Shown here: piece by piece, positions 12,310 to 23,275 of the stretch
How positions within the stretch are numbered: the first letter of the stretch is position 1
How the letters are laid out: each line of letters opens with the position of its first letter
Assembly: GCF_009730915.1 (NCBI RefSeq)
Contig: NC_052487.1
Coordinates: 18,902,529 to 18,966,528 of the forward strand
Length of the DNA: 64,000 bases
Origin: Dioscorea cayenensis subsp. rotundata
Taxonomy: Eukaryota; Streptophyta; Magnoliopsida; Dioscoreales; Dioscoreaceae
Direction of reading: 5' to 3'
The notes under the pieces: model-generated
The model's input: only the letters and a program-made list of their open reading frames with translations
Databases searched by the model: none
Told to the model about the DNA's origin: nothing
Position numbers and translations under genes: made by a program

Positions 12310-12665
12310 TTTTTGCCTTGAGATCCGTGCTCTCAGCGATCTTGTGATTTGAATATTTTTAGATCACCCTCGAGATCTATGCTCTCGGTCGATCTTGTGA
12401 TTTAAATATTTTTAGATCGCCTTGAGATCCGTGCTCTCGAGCGATCTTGTGATTTAAATATTTTAGATCACCTTGAGATCTGTGCACTCGGCTGATCTTG
12501 TGATTTAAATATTTTAGATCACCTCGAGATTTGTGCTCTCGGTTGATCTTATCATTTGAATATTTTAGATCGCCTCGAGATCTGTGCTCTCGGTTGATCT
12601 TGTGATTTAAATATTTTAGATCGCCAAGAGATCTGTGCTCTTGGCTGATCTTGTGATTTAAACAT
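12310..12665. repeat. Minisatellite, 51-53 bp x about 7
   Basis: Units contain GAGATCTGTGCTCTCGG then GATCTTGTGATTTAAAT and ATTTTAGATC. The GATCT word recurs at about 12338, 12391, 12443, 12494, 12545, 12596 and 12647. A looser upstream series with CGAGATATGTTCTC words (12140-12290) looks like older copies of the same unit. Confidence 0.9.
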
Positions 12666-12843
12666 TTTAAATTATCTCAAAAATGTCTTCTGCACTTATC
12701 TTGAATATATCCAAATATAATGAAATTTATTTATTTTAACCATTTGTTGTCCCAATTCGATTATGATTAGACTGTGTGTAATAATTTCTTTTTTAAATTT
12801 TTATTCGATTTGAATCAGGACATGCAATTTTTTTACATAAACA

Positions 12844-15800
12844 ATACCAGATTCATATGATCAACTCGTCATCAACTTAACAAACAATGCCTCCACAGAC
12901 GGGTCCTAGTATTTGACAACATTGCAGCTGCTGTTCTGGAGGAAGAGAGTCACCGCAAGAACAAGGAAGACAAGTTAGCAAGTTCACAACAAGCGGAGGC
13001 CTTGGCGGTGACGAGAGGAAGATCAGCGAACGTGGATCCGAGTGGGAGCTACAATCATGGTAGATCAAAATCAAGGAGTAAGAAGACTTTCAAGTGTTAC
13101 CACTGTGGCAAGAAAGGTCACTTGAAAAAGGATTGTTGGAGTCTAAATAAAAAGCATTCCAATCCTCAAGGAAATGTTGCAAACACTTCAGATGATGGAG
13201 TAGCCATGGTGTGTGAAGCAGTATCTACATCAAGTAAAAGATTTGCTGATGTATGGCTTCTTGATTCAGCAGCCACTTTTCATATGACCTCCCGAAGAGA
13301 ATGGTTCCATCACTATGAACCTATCTCTGGGGGATCTGTGTACAACTGTAATGATCAAGCCTTGGAGATCGTTGGCATTGGCACCATCAAACTGAAGATG
13401 TATGATGGCACGATTCGGACTATAAAAGAAGTCCGACATGTGGAGGGCCTCAAGAAGAATTTGTTGTCTATAGGACAACTTGATGATCTTGGTTGCAAAA
13501 TTGAAGTCCAGAACAAGATCATGAAGGTAATTCGAGGAGCGCTTGTATGTATGAAGGGGGAAAAGATAGCTGCTAATCTCTACATGATGAAGGGAGAAAC
13601 TTTACAAGAAGGAGAAGCTTCAGTTGCTACAAGTGATCCAAGTGAAAGATGCACAATGACATGGCACAGAAAACTTGGACACATGTCAGAGCAAGGAATG
13701 AAGATTCTTGCAGAAAGGAATCTACTTCATGGTCTCACAAAGGTAACATTACCCTTTTGTGAGCATTGTATTGTGAGCAAGTAGCATCGACTGAAGTTCA
13801 ACACATCTAATTCTAGAAGCAAAGCAATTCTAGAATTGGTACACTCTGATGTGTGGCAAGCACCAGTTACATCCCTGGGAGGAGCAAATTACTTTGTATC
13901 ATTTATTGATGACTATTCCAGGAGATGTTGGGTGTACCCTATCAAGAGGAAGGCTGATGTGTTTCAAGTCTTCAAATTCTACAAAGCGCGGGTGGAACTT
14001 GAATCTGGGGAAAAGATCAAGTGCTTGAGGGACCCGATAATGGAGGAGAATACACTGGCAAAGAATTTGATGAATTACGTAAACAAGAAGGCATTAAAAA
14101 GGCGATTCACTACTGACATACACTCCTCAACAAAATGGAGTGGCGAGAGCGGATGAACAGGACTCGTTGGAAAGAACAAGAGCCATGATGGGGCTATGAG
14201 CTTAGACAAGAAGTTACGGGCGAGGCGGTCGAGCACCACTGTTATATGGTGAATCGGGCTCCATCAACTGCAATTGAGTTGAAGACACCGATGGAGATGT
14301 GGACTGGTAAGCCGAGTTGATTATTCAAACCTTCATATATTTGGAAGTCCCCATGTATGTAATGTACAATACCCAGGAAACTACAAAAGTCGGATCCAAA
14401 ATCCGGAAAATGTATGTTTCTAGGATATCTTTCGATGGTGTTAAGGGGTATCGCTGTGGGATCCCATCGCCCACAAGGTTATAATCGCGAGGGATGTTAT
14501 CTTCATGGAAGACAAAGAACAAGAGCAAGTAGATGGTGAAAGCACTTCAAAAGAAAGCACAGAGACTACAATCATGACAGTAGAAAAAGAAGCTGAAGCT
14601 ACACCAGAGCATGAGGTACAAGAGCCAGCTGAATATGAAGTCCCAGAAGTTCGGCGGTCAACTCGTACAAGAATGGCACCAAGTTGGCATTCTGACTATA
14701 CTATGGAGGGTAACATTGCTTCTCGTCTTCTAGCGAGGATGGAGAACCATCAACTCTTCAAGAAGCATCTGAACAATTCGGATGCATCTCGATGGATGGC
14801 AGCAATGGAAGAAGAAATTGAAGCTCTTCATAAAAATAGGACATGGGAACTGGTGTCACTAGCACAAGGGTGAAAGCCCATTGGCAACAAATGGGTCTAC
14901 AAGATCAAGCGCAATAGTGATGATCAAGTAGATCGTTATCGTGCTAGACTGGTGGTAAAAGGATATGCTCAGAAGGAAGGTATTGACTTCAACGAAATAT
15001 TTTCACATATGGTTCGACTTACAACAGTCCGAGTAGTCCTGGCGATGTGTGCTACATTAGACTTGCGAGCTTGAGCGGTTAGATGTCAAAAGCGCATTTC
15101 TTCATGGAGATCTTGAAGAAGAAATTTACATGCTCAACCGGAAGGATTTGAAGAAAAAAATAAAGAGAACTTGGTTTTGCGAGGTTGAACAAATCTGCAT
15201 GCGGTCTAAAGCGAGCGCCAAGATGTTGGTACAAGAGATTTGATTCCTTCATCATGAGCCTTGGTTACAGATGATTCAATCTGAGACCCTTGTACATATG
15301 TCAAGAGGTTTGAAGAAGAAGATTTCGATCTTCTTGTTCTTTGTATGTTGACGACATGTTGGTAGCGAGCCCCAACAAAGATCGTATCAAGGAGTTGAAG
15401 GCACAATTGGCTAGGGAGTTTGAAATGAAGGACTTAGGACCGACAAACAAGATTCTAGGGATGCAAATTCACCGAGATAGAAATAACAAGAAGATTTGGC
15501 TTTCTTAGAAGACTTATCTAAAGAAGATCTTGCGACGCTTCAACATGCAAGAGCCGTAAGCCAATTTCTACCCCACTTCCGTTAATTTCAAGTTATCCTC
15601 AAGTATGTGTCCTAGCGGTGAAGATGAGAGGATGGAGATGTCTCGAGTCTCGTATGCATCAGCGGTGGGAAGCCTAATGTTCGCCATGATCCGTACTAAG
15701 ACCGGACATTGCACATGCGAGTGGGAGTGGTAAGTCGGTATATGGTGAATCCCGGTCGAGAAGCATTGGAATGTTGTTAAGAGGATTCTCGAGATATATA

Positions 15801-16260
15801 AAGGGAACCTTAGATGTTGCATTATGTTATGGGGGATCGAGACTTTCTTTGTCGGTGGATATGTTGATCTCTGATTATGCGGTGATTTTGATAAAAGCAA
15901 ATCCACTCTTGGATATGTGTTCGCGCTATCGGGAAGGAGGCTAGTGATGCTGGGTTTCAAAAGCTACGATCGATCGTGGCTACATCAGCAGCGAGCGAGT
16001 ATTTGTGATTCTGCGCAAGCGATAAAGAAGCGGTGTGGTTGAAGATGGTGTTGGAAGAACTCGAGTACAAACAAGAGAACATCACTCTATATTGTGATAA
16101 CCCGGAGTCATTCGTCTTGCGAGGAATCGAGCATTTCATTCGAAAGACAAAACATATCGGAGTTCGATGACCACTTCATTCGTGAGAAAGTAGAAGAAGA
16201 TGCGGTGGACGTCACAAAGATTCAGTACCAAGGATAACCTAGCGATTTCATGACAAAAGC
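12844..16260 (+). pseudogene. copia gag 3' end and pol (protease, integrase, RT, RNase H), decayed
   Basis: After the insertion gag continues (PDSYDQ, then AAAVLEEESHRKNK). The longest open stretch, 13002-13784, holds a zinc knuckle CYHCGKKGHLKKDC near 13095-13140, the protease motif WLLDSAATFHM near 13250, and the pre-integrase word MTWHRKLGHMSEQGM near 13660. A stop at 13782-13784 separates it from the integrase core, VHSDVWQAPVTSLGG to FIDDYSRR (13837-13925). RT follows, with WMAAMEEEIEALHKNRTWEL near 14800, RYRARLVVKGYAQKEGIDFN near 14940 and the catalytic LYVDDM at about 15340-15357. RNase H traces reach about 16250. Multiple frameshifts and stops are present. The protease has DSA where DSG is usual. 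Confidence 0.9.
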
Positions 16261-16394
16261 AATCAGCGATGCATTCATTTGGAGTCGATCCTCTTGTGGT
16301 CCAGATAGAGGGCGTAAGCAACATTGAATGGCAAGGTAGAAAGAATGGTGTGAAGATCGATTGTTTTTTTAATCAAATCTTCAAGTGGGAGAAT

Positions 16395-16932
16395 TGTTGA
16401 TTGGCTCGTAGCAATTATGTTCTTCATCGACATGGAAGGGCAAGGATGTCATTTCTCCTTCTTTGTCAGTGACTTGGTGGTAGGTGAAGAGAGTTAGTGG
16501 GGGAATATTTTATTATTTGGGGGTAGGGTGCCACCTACGCTCATCGTTATGAGCCCTTGGATCAAAATGATCCCTAGCCCTTGGTTTGTTTGGTGAGAGG
16601 GCTATATAAACCCCCACGTGACATTTGTTAAGACACACAAGTGAGAGTGAGTAAGTTAGAGAGAGAGAAGAAGGGTGAGAAGTGTGAGAAAAATGGTTTG
16701 AGGTTAGTCTATTCTCCAAAGTATAAGAGAGGATCTTGGTTTTCTCGCTATTATTAGAGAGAGTTTGTAGCTCACGAAATTTTTCCCACTTAATAAATTT
16801 CTTCTATCTTTGCCCGTGGTTTTTACCCTAATTATTTAGGGGTTTTCCACGTAATATCTTTGTGTCCTTTTCAGCATTATTCTTATTTATTTTGCTGCGG
16901 TACTGTTATATCCAGTCCTACATTTCACAACA
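16395..16932 (+). repeat. 3' LTR of the outer copia element
   Basis: 538 bp, TGTTG...CAACA. It is preceded by the purine-rich tract AAGTGGGAGAAT (16383-16394), the second-strand primer site. The TATA motif TATATAAA lies at 16613-16620. Confidence 0.95.
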
Positions 16933-16937
16933 AATTA

Positions 16938-17141
16938 CTAATTATCTCTTGATCTATAGAATTTTTTTGTATAAGATAATTGTTCGAGAAAAGATCCGAG
17001 ATCGAACATCAAAATTCATATAAAAATAAATACACACAAGTATTTATGGAGTTAACTTTTCACCCTGACTTGTACTTATCAAATTTTGTAAAAAAAAAAT
17101 TCGCCCATCCCCACATATGACATGTACTATATGCGGAATTG

Positions 17142-17178
<37 letters not shown>

Positions 17179-17598
17179 GAAAAGAAAGTTTGCTAGATAT
17201 ACACCTTTTTAGAAGTATAAAAATAAGCAAATTTTGTTTAGTTGGACTATTTCAAGTTGGATCAGGTAGACCAACCTTGACAATAAGAGGCAGGCTGTCC
17301 ATTCATGATTCAAGCACACACCAAAAGAGCCAGAAAACGTGACATCAAACAATGACTCACTTCCATTCTCACATGTCATGTAAAAGTAGGTACACAACCC
17401 AAGTAAATTCACTAATTTAGAAAAGAAAATGATAAACCATTTCACCAGAAGATTCATCACCATTGTATTTTTAACATTCTACAACAGTTTGCTAACTAAA
17501 AGGATTGCTGAGAATTACACAACTGTAGAATTGAATCTACAGTCATATTCAACAAAAGCATACTAGAAAACAATCAGAAAATCAACTGCATTGCTTTC
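16938..17598. other. 3' flank of the NHL gene
   Basis: AT-rich DNA with an (AT)n run at about 17143-17176. The part adjoining 17599 likely includes the 3' UTR of the minus-strand NHL-repeat gene. No coding region is supported. Confidence 0.5.
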
Positions 17599-20500
17599 TC
17601 AGAAACGGTACGAAGAATCTGCGCCGTATTTGCTTCTGATATTGTAATGCTCAAATTTTGCATCACCAAAGTCAGCAGATCTCATTTCGACTGGTTTTGG
17701 TTCATTTGCTACAGCTCCAAACACAACTTCCCCGCTTTTATCCCGGTGCCGGTGCCTGACTCTATCTTTCTGATTCTTTGAGCCAATTTGAGGGGCCTCG
17801 GCTGAGCCATAGAATTCAGCAAACTCTTGCCTCTTTGAGGACCTATGCTTACTGGATAATGATGGATCCTTGAATTTGGGTGGTTTGCTGCTCTTCTGAG
17901 GCTTTAGTGTTGAATCTGTGTTGACCTTTGGAGTATGCAGCGTCTCGGCCACAGCTGGTGAACTCTGCTGCTTCTGGACAAGGGGTGTCTCTGCTTCGTC
18001 TTCAGGCATCAACAATCTATCTTTAAGTGGAGTGAGACCTTTAGATCGACCAAATTTCAAGCGGTGTGGGATAAAGCTGAGGAATAAGTTTCCAACTGCT
18101 TCCATGGCGAATTTGAGTAGATCAGTGAAAAGTCTTCCCAGGGATGGCCAACCAGCATCTAAATCTTCTTTCAAGCTTTCAACCACAACAGTAGGTTTCT
18201 TTGCATTATTAACATCCAGTGCCTCATTCTCAGAGGCTTGATTCTGGACATGGAGGAAAAGAATGTGAGTGTTAAGGACTAATGAGTAGAGCACACAAGA
18301 AAGATTTCATGAAACTAGGGCTGTAAAAACATATAAGAAAAAAATATTATTCTTAAATGAGTGATGGGTCATTGATAAAACTATCCTACAGTATTTCCGA
18401 AATGATCTGTATGACCTAGCCAAAAAATAATAGATTAAATCCAAAATAAAAGAACATTAAAATAGGCAATCAAATGATCAATTTTGATAACACATATACT
18501 TATGAGAATAACCAGGAGAAAACAATACCTTTGCAGAAGAGGATGGTCCAAATCCATGTTGAAGCAAACAAGAAGCATAACCCACCACAACTGCACCAAT
18601 CACCATGACAATATCTGCAAGTAGAAGTTCAAAGTAAACATATTGCTGGTGGTTATTCTACGTTGTAGTTTATATCATACATTAAACAGTTTATGAGCTG
18701 TCTTTGACACAATCAAGTGGCTTAAACTATCTACGGTGGATAATATTTGTTGTCCATTCCATGAGGTAGGAATATTTATCTCTTGTAACTTTCAATGAAT
18801 CATGGTTTATCCACATTCATTTATTTAAAAAAAATCCATGAAAAGCAAGCTAAGTTAGAAGTACTCTGCATATTGAGAATTATGACGTGTTAAAATTGGA
18901 GTTGATTCTGAAGCATAACTTCCTGACAAACTCATTAGCCAGGCACCTGCAGAGCCACAGGACCAAGTTTCCTTTTCTTAATAGCAATAAATCCTCTCTC
19001 ATTGGCACAAGAGTAATCAAAATTCTTGGATAAATGTCAAAGCATCAAAGCATTAGAGAAACTAACAAAAACATGTGGTTCAAGTCAAAAAAAATAAATA
19101 AAATAAAAATAAAAAAGGAGAAGAAGAAAAAGAAAAAGGGGCAATTGAACACATTGTCAAGGGAGCCAAGATGCACAAAATCAGAGGTGGTGCTGGGATT
19201 TTAGGTCATTAGCCACTCACAGCTAGTTGTTTTAGTGAGCTATGTACACATTTTAGTCCTTATCTCACAGATATCTGGTGCTCCATTGAAGTTTTGAAAA
19301 GAAGGTCCTATATCATACATAAATAGAATAATAGATCTTGATAAAGACAGCACGTTTAGTGACATCCTAATCTGAGTTTGAAGTCATACTTATAAGTCAG
19401 AGATGTAATTGCAGCATCTTCAGGGAAGAGTACATATTGGAATCTGATTCACAGGGCATAACAGGAAGGGAGGTGCATGGAAAATTGGAAACATTAATTT
19501 GATTTCAAATAGAAAACATGGGCCATAGACATACTAAAAGTAGGCACATGATAGAAGTCCTCTCTTTTGTTACAAAAGAATGTTTGCTAACATACTTTTA
19601 GCTTTTGAAATAGACATTACTAAAAACTTGAATCAAGCAATATTAGGATTATATTTTCAAAATTTGGTGTCCAGATGAATCTCCTGAACCGGAAGAAAAA
19701 TATTTTCCTATTACATCAACACCAAGTCTCTATATAAGCATATAGCTATATATATAGCTAAGTCGCCAGCACTTTTGCATGTGCAATGTAATTATTTTCC
19801 ATTATGTCTTAACTAAACAACCAAATGAGGCAGTATAACAATAAAACCTTATATTTCTATAGATAGGGGTCTGTTAGCATGCCAATATTAACAGTTTGTA
19901 AGGGAAAATTTTATGGCCCACTAGCAGGGACATAAGGAGCTTGCCAAATATTAACATAATAATAAATACCCACAACCAAGCTCAAGACTTTCAGATCGAA
20001 AATAAATAAATAAAGCACCAGGAAATGTCAAATGAGTCTGATCTGAAGTTTGAAATCACATGAAAAACCAGTAACATTCTAATTTTGAGCGTAAACATAA
20101 ATCTGTGACCTTTTCACAAAACGGCAAAGGAGAACTAAAATTGCATGTTCCAAACACACCTTTTTAACTCATACCATTATCACCAAATTTTTTTACTATC
20201 CTGCCTACCTAGTATGTAAAGCCTTCAATACCTTCGATACCTAAATCCAGTTTACATCATTGACTAACAAATGGCCATTATCCAGCTATGGGTTTAATAA
20301 GTTGGCCTTCCCATCCATTAATACACATTCTGCAATCATCAAATAAAACTGGTAGTATCCATTCTTAAAATGAAAGCATATGGACTTCGCATATACTACA
20401 TGACAAATTTATCATAAATATGAACAATCAGATTATGGACAAAGAACTAGACCTCAAAGTTCATCTTGGTGGAACATTTGTTGTACTGTTTGGTTCAAAG

Positions 20501-21973
20501 GACAAGATCTGGGTAGGAAGTAAATATTTCAAACAATTCCTTGATGGATACCATCAAACTCTAACCAGCTTATGACAGAACTTGGTCAAAAGACAGATGA
20601 GTTTCTAAGCAGCAATCACACCCTATTCCTATATTTGATTTGAATGACTCGGTTTAAGATTTTTGGAGAAAAGCATACAGAGCTATAATTGAACCTTAAA
20701 TATTTAGATCAAGTTTGATAAGATGGCTGTTATAGCCCAAGGGTATACTTCATGCTAGCACTAATACACATGCTAAGTTTAGGACTTGTAAGCAAACAAG
20801 AGCAGGTTGTTCCATACCTGAAACTGAAATAGAAGTGTACTGGAAATCACAATCTTCCTGATTAAGTGAAATTTGCCGAAGTGCAGCATTGCCCCTGTCA
20901 ACAACTAACAAAGAGCAGGTACTCTTAACATATACAACATCAAAATCATTAGAAAATTTTGCATCCTCGCTAGGCCCATCACTGTATCCAGCCACATTTG
21001 ATTTCCCTCCAGCAATTGTAGTCACTCCTACAGAGATACACTGAATCAGCAAAAGCAAACACAGGCAATGTCCAGAAACAGCTTAGCATCAAATTCTTGT
21101 ACCTGCCTCCCCTATCTTACGAATAGCCAGATTGCTGGTATCTGCTACATAAACATTCCCTTTATCATCCATGGTGACACCCCTTGGATGGCCAAAACGA
21201 GCATCACTTGGTTTACCATCCACATGACCTGAGTAACCCTGAAATGACCCTGCAACCAGCCTTGCTCTGCTATCTGAATTGTTCAAAAATTGAGTCTAAG
21301 ATCAAAAATCATTACCACCGACAATCACGCAACTACTGAATCACATAATACAAAGTTACAATATCATTAACCTAACAAATTCTCTAATGGCTGAAAAATC
21401 TAAACTGGAAAAGGGATAGAGAAACAAACACTGAGACAGTGGAGGAGTAACCCGAACAATGTTGCTATTATCCGAATCCACAATGAAGAGCTCACCCTCC
21501 GGAGAAACCCGGATGGCGTGCGGCACAATCCCGAGCTTGTTCCCCTCCACCACCGTCTCCACTAAGTACCCACTCTCAAACTCAAGATGATCACCATCTG
21601 CCAGACAAGGTAATTCAAAATTACAGGAAAAAAAATCACTAAAATATCACACAAACAAAAAAAAACCATAAAAGCCGAAGCTAGAGTTCCAAATTTATAC
21701 AAAAATCACAACTTTTTCTACAAAAACTCACCGCTATGGGTTGTCTTCTGAGAAGCAGCCCTAGTCGTCCATTTGAGAACTGAAGACAAGTGTTTCACAA
21801 GAACACCTACAAAATTACAAATAAAAATTGAAAAAATATTAAAAAAATCTATAAAAAAAAATGGGAATCAAATGGAGAAAAAAGAAAAGGGGATTACCAT
21901 GAGAATAGGCGTCTGCTTTGAATTGGAGAAAAGCGGCGGCGAAAAGAAGAAGCAAGAGAAGGGATTTCTCCAT
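17599..21973 (-). CDS. NHL-repeat protein with signal peptide and transmembrane segment, 476 aa, seven exons
   Basis: The coding exons are complement(17599..18243, 18529..18614, 20818..21027, 21103..21273, 21430..21597, 21732..21806, 21898..21973). All introns are GT/AG and in phase, for 1431 nt in total. The N-terminus MEKSLLLLLLFAAAFLQ is a signal peptide (cut near residue 22). Exons 3-5 encode NHL beta-propeller blades: PHAIRVSPEGELFIVDSDNS, HPRGVTMDDKGNVYVADTSN, and GGKSNVAGYSDGPSEDAKFS followed by LLVVDRGNAALRQI. Exon 6 gives a hydrophobic span (IVMVIGAVVVGYASCLL, about residues 235-252). The last exon is a Ser/Lys-rich tail with RHRHRDKSG. The layout (luminal or apoplastic propeller, one membrane span, cytosolic tail) matches plant NHL domain-containing proteins of unknown function. 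Intron 5 is 2.2 kb. Confidence 0.92.
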
Positions 21974-22381
21974 AGCAAAAAAAGGATTTAGCGGTGAAGA
22001 AAACACAGATATATACACCAAAAAAGACGCCGATAATTACAGCATCTTGTGATGCTGCGAAAGCGATGGAAAGAGGGAATCGATCGGAAAACAAAGAAGC
22101 GAAAGATGAGGCTTTTAGCTCAAAGATTCACCGGCAGTGGAGTGGAATGCAGTGGGGCTTCGTGCTTTACTGTTGATGCTGATGCCTTTTAATATTTCGG
22201 GAAAAAAAGTGTGGGAACGAGGAAGAGAAATGAAGAAGTGAGAAGAAACCCTTTTCACCATTGCTGAAATTCAAAATTGGTCCCTCAACTTTTAAGAAAG
22301 GGTCACATTATAAGGGGAAGTTACTCTAAATTACCCTGTAATTTACCTCTTTCTTAATTCTGTGTTGATTGTTAATACTCT
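21974..22381. other. Promoter and 5' UTR region of the NHL gene
   Basis: Lies just upstream of the minus-strand start codon at 21971-21973. A TATATA word occurs near 22010 but is only about 37 bp from the ATG, so its role as TATA box is doubtful. No other gene is seen. Confidence 0.35.
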
Positions 22382-23275
22382 GGGCCATTTGATTCACAGT
22401 ACCATGGTAATGAAAATCGGGAATATTATAGTAATATGAGATTACTAGTTGAGAATTTATATTATTGATAATCTTTTCATTATATATTTGGTTACTCATG
22501 TTAATTAACTCAATAATATGTCAAATTTACGAAAGTACCCCTATGTATAAAATTTTAAAAAATATAATTTAAAATATTTAGATAAATAAATAATTAAATT
22601 ATAATATTAAAATCTATGTTTTTTCATAAATTTTTAAAATACCTTTATATTTACTAATTACCACTCAAATATAAAATTTTGAAAACAAATATAATTTAAA
22701 GTATTTAGATAAACAAATAATTAAATTATAATATCAAAAATTATTTTTTTGCCCAATTTTTAAAATACCTTTGTATTTTACCCAAATACTCCTATATAAA
22801 AATTTGAAAATTTTAATTTAAAGTACATTGATAAATAAATAATTAAATTATGATATCAAAAATTATTTTTTTCATACTTTTTTTAAAATACCTTTGTATT
22901 CACCAAAATACCCTTACGTATAAAAATTTGAAAAACTTAATTTAAAACATTTAGATATATAATTAAATTATAATAAAAAATAATGAGAGAAAATAAAAAT
23001 TAGGGTTTGGATGATGAGTGTAATAAAGAATTAGATTAAATGAGTGGGGCATAATTGGAAAAAAAATATGACACATTATCACCAACCTAGTAATCTAGAT
23101 GAACACCTATTTTGATAATAATCGACATTATCACCTTATTTAATAATATTTCACTATTTGTAATCTCATATTATCATCAATATTAATACTACAGTAACCA
23201 AACATGGTAATTTTCAACACATTACTATCGGATTCCCGATAATGTTTTTAAAGTTATCGCGAACCAAATGCCCCC
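22382..23275. mobile_element. 894-bp non-autonomous TIR element
   Basis: The left end reads GGGCCATTTGATTCACAGTA. The right end, read on the other strand, is GGGGGCATTTGGTTCGCGAT. Inside, ATAATATGAGATTAC-like words and GTTTGGTTACTGTAGTA recur inverted near both ends. No transposase is present. No convincing target duplication was found, so the superfamily is open; GGGCATTTGGTTC ends resemble plant hAT or PIF MITEs. The interior is a four-copy tandem repeat. Confidence 0.65.
22530..22985. repeat. Tandem repeat, about 120 bp x 4, inside the TIR element
   Basis: Each unit has AAAATACC(T)TT, then ATAAAAATTTGAAAA, AATTTAAA, ATTTAGATAAATAA and ATTAAATTATAATATCAAAA. Four degenerate copies run head to tail. 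Confidence 0.8.

Larger units (their letters stand above)
8251..12843. mobile_element. 4.6-kb non-autonomous insertion nested in copia gag
   Basis: The gag reading ends at ...LQSLP (8250) and resumes with PDSYDQ (from 12845), so everything between is inserted. The best boundaries give an insert beginning TGTGGG and ending AACA. The flanks TTACC (8246-8250) and ATACC (12844-12848) would be a 5-bp target duplication with one mismatch. I see no LTR pair, no long terminal inverted repeats and no transposase or polymerase inside. Contents are a 108-bp direct duplication, microsatellites, a processed PTI1-like kinase copy on the minus strand, a 114-bp GC-rich duplication, a long A/T-only block and a 51-53 bp minisatellite. 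TG...CA ends suggest a large non-autonomous retrotransposon derivative. This is inference. Confidence 0.7.
7144..16932 (+). mobile_element. Ty1-copia LTR retrotransposon with a nested insertion (about 9.8 kb)
   Basis: The LTRs at 7144-7684 and 16395-16932 both begin TGTTGATTGG and end TTTCACAACA. The flanking target duplication is AATTA at 7139-7143 and 16933-16937. A primer-binding site follows the 5' LTR and a purine-rich tract precedes the 3' LTR. The domain order is gag, zinc knuckle, protease, integrase, reverse transcriptase, RNase H, which is the copia order. Removing the 4.6-kb insertion at 8251-12843 leaves about 5.2 kb, a normal copia size. By eye the LTRs differ by about two dozen substitutions and ten small indels, so the insertion is not recent. 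Frameshifts and stops show it is not autonomous. Confidence 0.95.

Noticed and set aside
17918..18241. 107-codon plus-strand ORF
   Set aside because: Antisense shadow of the last exon of the NHL gene.
22005..22015. TATATA word as TATA box of the NHL gene
   Set aside because: Only about 37 bp from the start codon, leaving almost no 5' UTR; not supported without transcript data.
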